DNA of 64,000 nt from Geosiphon pyriformis. Lineage: Eukaryota; Glomeromycota; Glomeromycetes; Archaeosporales; Geosiphonaceae. Below the pieces are notes generated by a model. That model searched no databases. It saw only the letters and a program-made list of their open reading frames with translations, and was not told the DNA's origin. Of the stretch, positions 59,889 to 64,000 are shown piece after piece (position 1 is the stretch's first letter; each line of letters starts with the position of its first letter). Where the stretch lies: positions 114,894 through 178,893 of the forward strand of contig JAAOMT010000198.1 in assembly GCA_016748015.1 (NCBI GenBank), written 5' to 3'. A program made the translations under genes and the position numbers.

Positions 59889-61899
59889 ATGTCTCAACCG
59901 GCCGAGTCAAGACGTTCCGCAAGGATAGCTTGGGAGGTCGCGCCACCACCTATTGAGCAACCCATTTCTCTGTTCTGTCTTGTGCAGGGTGAACCAACGG
60001 AGAAGGCATTTCCGGTTGACGTTGAAAAAAGCAAAACAGTTGGCCACTTGCGAAAACTGATATGTGAGGAGACTCAAGAAACATTCAAGAACTTAGATGC
60101 CAAAGACCTCACTCTCTGGGCTGTGTCTGTACCAATAGAGGATGGAACAGTGCAGGTTGACTTAGCTCAGGTCAACAAGCGCAGGTTACTTCCCAGGTCA
60201 AAAATAGCTAATATAATTTCAGAAGATGATCTCGCTGATGAAGGCTTTTACATCTTTATAGAACCACCAACAGGTACTTGTTTGATATCATGCCATTATT
60301 CTATCACTTTTTTGCTAACTTTATCTCAAATCACCATCTATCATTTTGTTTATTCAATCCACTATCAGACGTTCCGAGTATGAATATATACTATATGACT
60401 GAGTTGCCTATCTTGATCTTTTCTGACTCATATTCTTCGAATCTTCGCAAGCTCCTACTATTATTGAACGCCGAAACCTGAATACACGTAAAATTCGAGA
60501 TGCGGATCCTCCGTCAAGTGCTTCCCAGCCAAAGAAACTTCGTAAGATACAGGCGGGTGAGCTGCTTCTATGTGCTCGTCCTGCTGATTGTGTGGGCCCC
60601 CCAGTACATATGTACAATGAGGTTTTTTCCAAGTTCTTATTTGACTACAATGACGAGGATCTTAAACCGTTTGCGAGACTCTGTCAATGGACTACAAAAT
60701 TTATCCGTTCCATGACAGACATCTATGGGGATGAAGATGGGAGAGATACTGCTTTTCAGGATTTTATTGGCAAACTTACGAACGAATCACTTACAAAACA
60801 GTCCACAACTGATGGATTTGGTAATGATGGCATGATAGAATGCCGAACGGCAATTGGTGAGGTGCTTATTGTCAACATTGAGATAAAAAATGAAGTGGGT
60901 ACAGGAAATTGCGATCCTTACATACAGGGAATTTTTTCATATTCTAAATATTGGGCACATGATAAGGTAACTTTCTATGCAATTGATATTTCTATGGCCC
61001 CTATAGAGCTATTGTACTGATTATTAATACTAAAATAACTCTAGTACGACAACTTTCGTCGTCGAAGCAACTGCCCATCATTTATCATTGCCATGGCTGG
61101 GCCGTGGATCTGCATTGCAGGTGCCGTATACCTTGAGAAACCTGTAATTGCTCCTCTTACCGATTATATATCTTTAATGGAAACTTACGATACCAATCAT
61201 AAGCATCGGATTGCACGACTCTTCCAGGCCTTCAGCAATGGCATTGACAATTTAAAGGCATTTTATCAACAGAATATACCAGCTGCATCAAGTAATCTCG
61301 AGTTTTTGTATCCATTTCCTTGTCAATATGTCGATGGACCATCAACTGTAAGATTTAGCTATATAGAACCTTTAAAAGTAGACAGTGTGAAACACTGGAA
61401 GGCACGCAATACTGAGGGGAAGGATATTGTCATCAAGTTCACCCAGCGTTATAACGAGGCAGCACATAAGCTATGTGCTACGAAGAATATGGCACCTCAA
61501 CTGTTATACATCGGTAAGGAGGTGTATGGATGGTGTATGGTGGTAATGGAGTATGTTGATGGGGTAACGCTTAGTCAAGCAAATCTCACCCGGGATGTTT
61601 ATCTGGAAGTCCTTGAAAAAGTCGAAGAAGCCATAAAGATACTTCATGAAAACAACATTGTCTTCGGTGATCTACGCCCTCCAAATATAATGGTTCAGCA
61701 AAACGGGGGTAACCCTTACGTTAAATTGATAGATTTTGATTGGGCGGGGCGTGATCAGGTAGATTGTTATCCTCCTTTTATGAATCATGTGCACATAAAG
61801 TGGCCCGAAGGAGCCAGTGATGGAAAGATACTGCAGAAGAAGCATGACCTTGTTATGTTGGACTATTTGAAAGATAATGCGGATCAGCTCAACACATAA
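59889..61899 (+). CDS. Crinkler (CRN) family protein with nuclease-like and kinase-like domains
   Basis: CRN proteins are effector-like proteins common in oomycetes and arbuscular mycorrhizal fungi. Exons by GT-AG and frame: 59,889-60,273; an optional 9-nt exon 60,369-60,377; 60,452-60,966; 61,045-61,899 (TAA), giving about 585 residues. The N-terminal header is visible at residues 26-82 (ISLFCLVQGE, TVGHLRKLICEE, DLTLWAVSVPI). The middle has a restriction-endonuclease-like core with an ExK motif (VLIVNIEIKNEVGTG). The C-terminus is kinase-like: IVIKFTQRYN (Lys), VFGDLRPPNIMV (catalytic Asp and Asn) and LIDFDWAG in place of DFG. The joins read in frame, e.g. WAHDK then YDNFRRRSN. All nine Trp are TGG. 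There is no secretory signal. The target is unknown. Confidence 0.85.
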
Positions 61900-62012
61900 T
61901 AGAGCAGTTGACATGCCCATTTATCTAGTATTAGTACATTGCTTAATTAGTAAAAAGAGAATCTTAGTGTAAAGAACACAATAATAAAAATTATATATAG
62001 GATTACTCATAT

Positions 62013-63753
62013 ATGCAAGATAGTAAAAATGGTGGTTCCACTGAATATGAAAAAGCAATACGTTTCTTAGAAACAGGTTGCCATTGTGGTTGTTTATCAA
62101 AGGTTCCCAGAGAAAAATTTGCCGAATTACGTGAAGCGTTTCAAGCTCTCTCCAGATCCGAGCAAGATATATTTTTAATGGCCCAACTAAAAGCAATGAA
62201 TGGTGGAGAAATAACTGCCAGTCGACGTCTTAAAAAGAAAGCGCGTACTAATAAGAGAACTTTTTATTATTGAGATCGCAATACGCCACTTTGTCAGAAA
62301 ACGTATCTCAATATGTTGGGAATTGGTCGCACTCACTTCGAAAACGTTAGAAATCACTTAGCGACAAACGGTATAATACCACGCGTTCATGGTAACATAA
62401 AACGAATACCGCGATGAAAAACCAAAATAACAATTGATATAACCGTTGCTATCGCTGTGAAGAACTTTCTCGAAAACTATGCTGAAATTCATGGATTACC
62501 AAGTCCTGGTAGAAATGTCAACCGAATTACGCTTGTATTTTTACCAGCAGAAACGAGTTACAAATCGGTCTATCGTGATTTTATTGCAGGCCTCGAAAAC
62601 GATAGCTCGTTGAAGGTGTTAAAATATGATGCATTCCGCAAGTTATGGCACCAATTAACGCCTTATATTCAAATCATGAGTCCAAGAACGGATTTATGTG
62701 ACACATCCCAACATTTTCGGAACGGCTTACAGTATAATGCTCGTAAGGAAGAAGAAGCGAGAGACTTACTAAAAAAATTTAAAGAGCATTTAGTTAAGGC
62801 CAAATTAGAAAGAAATTATTACAACAAAAATACGAAATTGGCAGAAGAACAAAGAAAATTGGTAGATGATAATTACGCCGTAACAGGAGGTAAAGCTGAT
62901 TATTGTAGCGTTGACGCGACTGCGCATTACAGTTACGATTGAGCGCAAAATGTTCACGTACCCCATTCCGATCAACAAGTAAATAAAATTTACTATCTCA
63001 GTCCGCGTAAAGTACATTTATTTGGCATCCAAGATGAAGCAGTACGCGAACAAATCAATTACGTTCTTGATGAGAATGAAATAATAGGGAAAGGCCCTAA
63101 TGGCACCCTGAGCATGGTATTCAATGGAATTAAGAGACTGAATAAAGGCGAAAAAGATTACTTGTGATAATGCGGGTGGTCAGAATAAAAATAATGCCAC
63201 CATTTGATTTTACCTATATTTAGTAATTTGCGGTTATTACGAAAGTATCGAATTAAATTTCATGGTACCTGGACATACCAAATTTAAGTGTGATGGTAGT
63301 TTTGGATTGATTAAAAAGCTTTATCGAAAAACAACAGTAGATTGTGTGGATCACATTGTTGAAGTTGTGAAAAAATCAAGTACAGCGGGATTAAACAAAG
63401 TTCAGTGTTATGAAAACGGCAAAGGCTTTCAATACTTAGATCTTAATTCCGTGTTGGGGATTTTTTTTAAGAAATTGAGTGGTTTACAAAAGTATCAGCA
63501 TTTTCTATTTGAAGCAGCTCAACCTGGAGTTGTCAAAGCCCAGCTGGTTGCTAATGGTACTTATACTGAATTTAATTTGTTAAAAACTAGAAAAGCAAGT
63601 GTTTCTGAAATTACCAAAGAAATTAAGTCCTTTTCAATCCTAGTACTAACCCCTCCGCCTTTGGATTACAGAAGGCAAGAATACCTTTATCACAATATTC
63701 GTCCATTTGTCCGGGATGAATTCAAAGATATCACTTGTCCAGTACCAATCTAA
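62013..63753 (+). CDS. DUF7869-like transposase-related protein, readable with TGA as Trp
   Basis: One frame runs from ATG 62,013 to 63,150 interrupted only by TGA at 62,271, 62,415 and 62,940, then shifts by one base in an A-run (63,151-63,155) and continues to TAA 63,751, with one more TGA at 63,205. Contexts are YY-D, PR-K, YD-AQN and TI-FYLY, each fitting Trp. There is one TGG (62,646) and no internal TAA or TAG. Family signatures are HGLPSPGRNVNRIT, SPRTDLCDTSQHFRNGL, DNAGGQNKNN and MVPGHTKFKCDGSFGLIK, typical of DUF7869 proteins (presumed DDE transposase fold) of fungi and animals. Under the standard code it is a pseudogene; under code 4 only the frameshift remains. Confidence 0.7.
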
Positions 63754-63803
63754 TCTATACTGCCAATAAATAAACATATTTATATTACCGAAGCTATAGA
63801 AAT

Positions 63804-64000
63804 ATGAATAATCAAAACAAAATTGATTCCCTTTACACTTTTATCAAAGAACAAGTCAAACTCAAAGGGAAAAAATTAAAAATCATTGCTGATTGAGATG
63901 AATGTTTACAATCTAATAAGCCATTTTTATTGTGAGAAGCTGGGAAGAAAAATCTTTCTTTTGGGGATTATTTTAAAAGATTTTGAAGCAAAGCTGAAAT
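63804..64000 (+). CDS. Partial ORF with HAD-like start and three TGA codons at Trp positions
   Basis: It starts ATG 63,804, 50 bp after the previous stop, and runs off the window edge. With TGA read as Trp it is open: MNNQNKIDSLYTFIKEQV, KLKIIADWDECLQS, PFLLWEAGKK and YFKRFWSKAE, with TGA at 63,894, 63,933 and 63,984. IIADWDE resembles the DxD motif I of the HAD phosphatase superfamily, but too little is present to be sure. No TAA or TAG occurs in 65 codons. The spacing is compact as in bacteria, though no strong Shine-Dalgarno sequence is seen. Confidence 0.5.

Noticed and set aside
60408..60632. Minus-strand ORF opposite the CRN gene
   Set aside because: It overlaps introns and exons of CRN in antisense and has no recognisable motif.
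61908..61936. TTGACA followed by TTAGTA as a bacterial promoter for the transposase-like gene
   Set aside because: The -10 match is poor and the sequence also lies in the 3' region of the CRN gene; such matches are frequent in AT-rich DNA.
1..64000. tRNA or rRNA genes
   Set aside because: No convincing cloverleaf or conserved rRNA segment was seen by eye; a dedicated scan could still find a tRNA.

Overview
The window looks like nuclear DNA of an arbuscular mycorrhizal fungus (Glomeromycotina). Three things suggest this: very AT-rich sequence, layered Ty3/gypsy and LINE retrotransposons, and a Crinkler (CRN) gene with a restriction-endonuclease-like part and a kinase-like C-terminus, split by short GT-AG introns. 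This rests on family recognition alone; no search was run and the genus is not resolved.

Layout. Bases 1 to about 59,250 are essentially all mobile DNA, inserted into itself repeatedly. A plus-strand LINE (L2, seen from 21,027 to about 26,400) is interrupted by a Ty3/gypsy element D (pol from 3,716, 3' LTR 20,204-21,026). D is cut exactly inside its dUTPase coding sequence by a 10-kb minus-strand element E (5,064-16,256, target duplication ATGT). The left LTR of E is cut by a solo LTR of family C (5,072-6,083). Upstream lies a broken tandem of family B LTRs and internal fragments (1-3,715). Next come an AT-rich stretch, a much less decayed LINE (L1, about 28,193-35,119) and more AT-rich DNA. 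From about 36,900 to 59,250 a very old minus-strand LINE (L3) is split into four pieces by a family D solo LTR (39,602-40,497), a strange LTR element F with almost no interior (42,270-46,245, itself hosting a C solo LTR), and another D solo LTR (47,418-58,213) that hosts a full-length C element (48,064-58,002). Most insertions have 4-bp target duplications, exact or with one mismatch.

The gypsy elements B, C, D and E share an unusual plan: gag with a CCHC knuckle, retropepsin, a cysteine-rich zinc-ribbon-like domain, dUTPase, RT, RNase H, integrase, and then an unrecognised accessory ORF before the polypurine tract. Each carries stops or frameshifts, so none looks autonomous. Many lesions are G-to-A or C-to-T changes (Trp to stop, catalytic Asp to Asn).

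Bases 59,750-64,000 hold genes. A CRN gene (59,889-61,899) uses the standard code, with every Trp as TGG. The next two reading frames, a DUF7869-like transposase (62,013-63,753) and a partial HAD-like ORF (63,804 to the edge), are interrupted only by TGA, at positions where Trp fits, and contain no internal TAA or TAG. This is the most interesting signal in the window. It suggests DNA that has passed through a genome reading TGA as Trp, such as the Mollicutes-related endobacteria of these fungi, sitting next to fungal genes.
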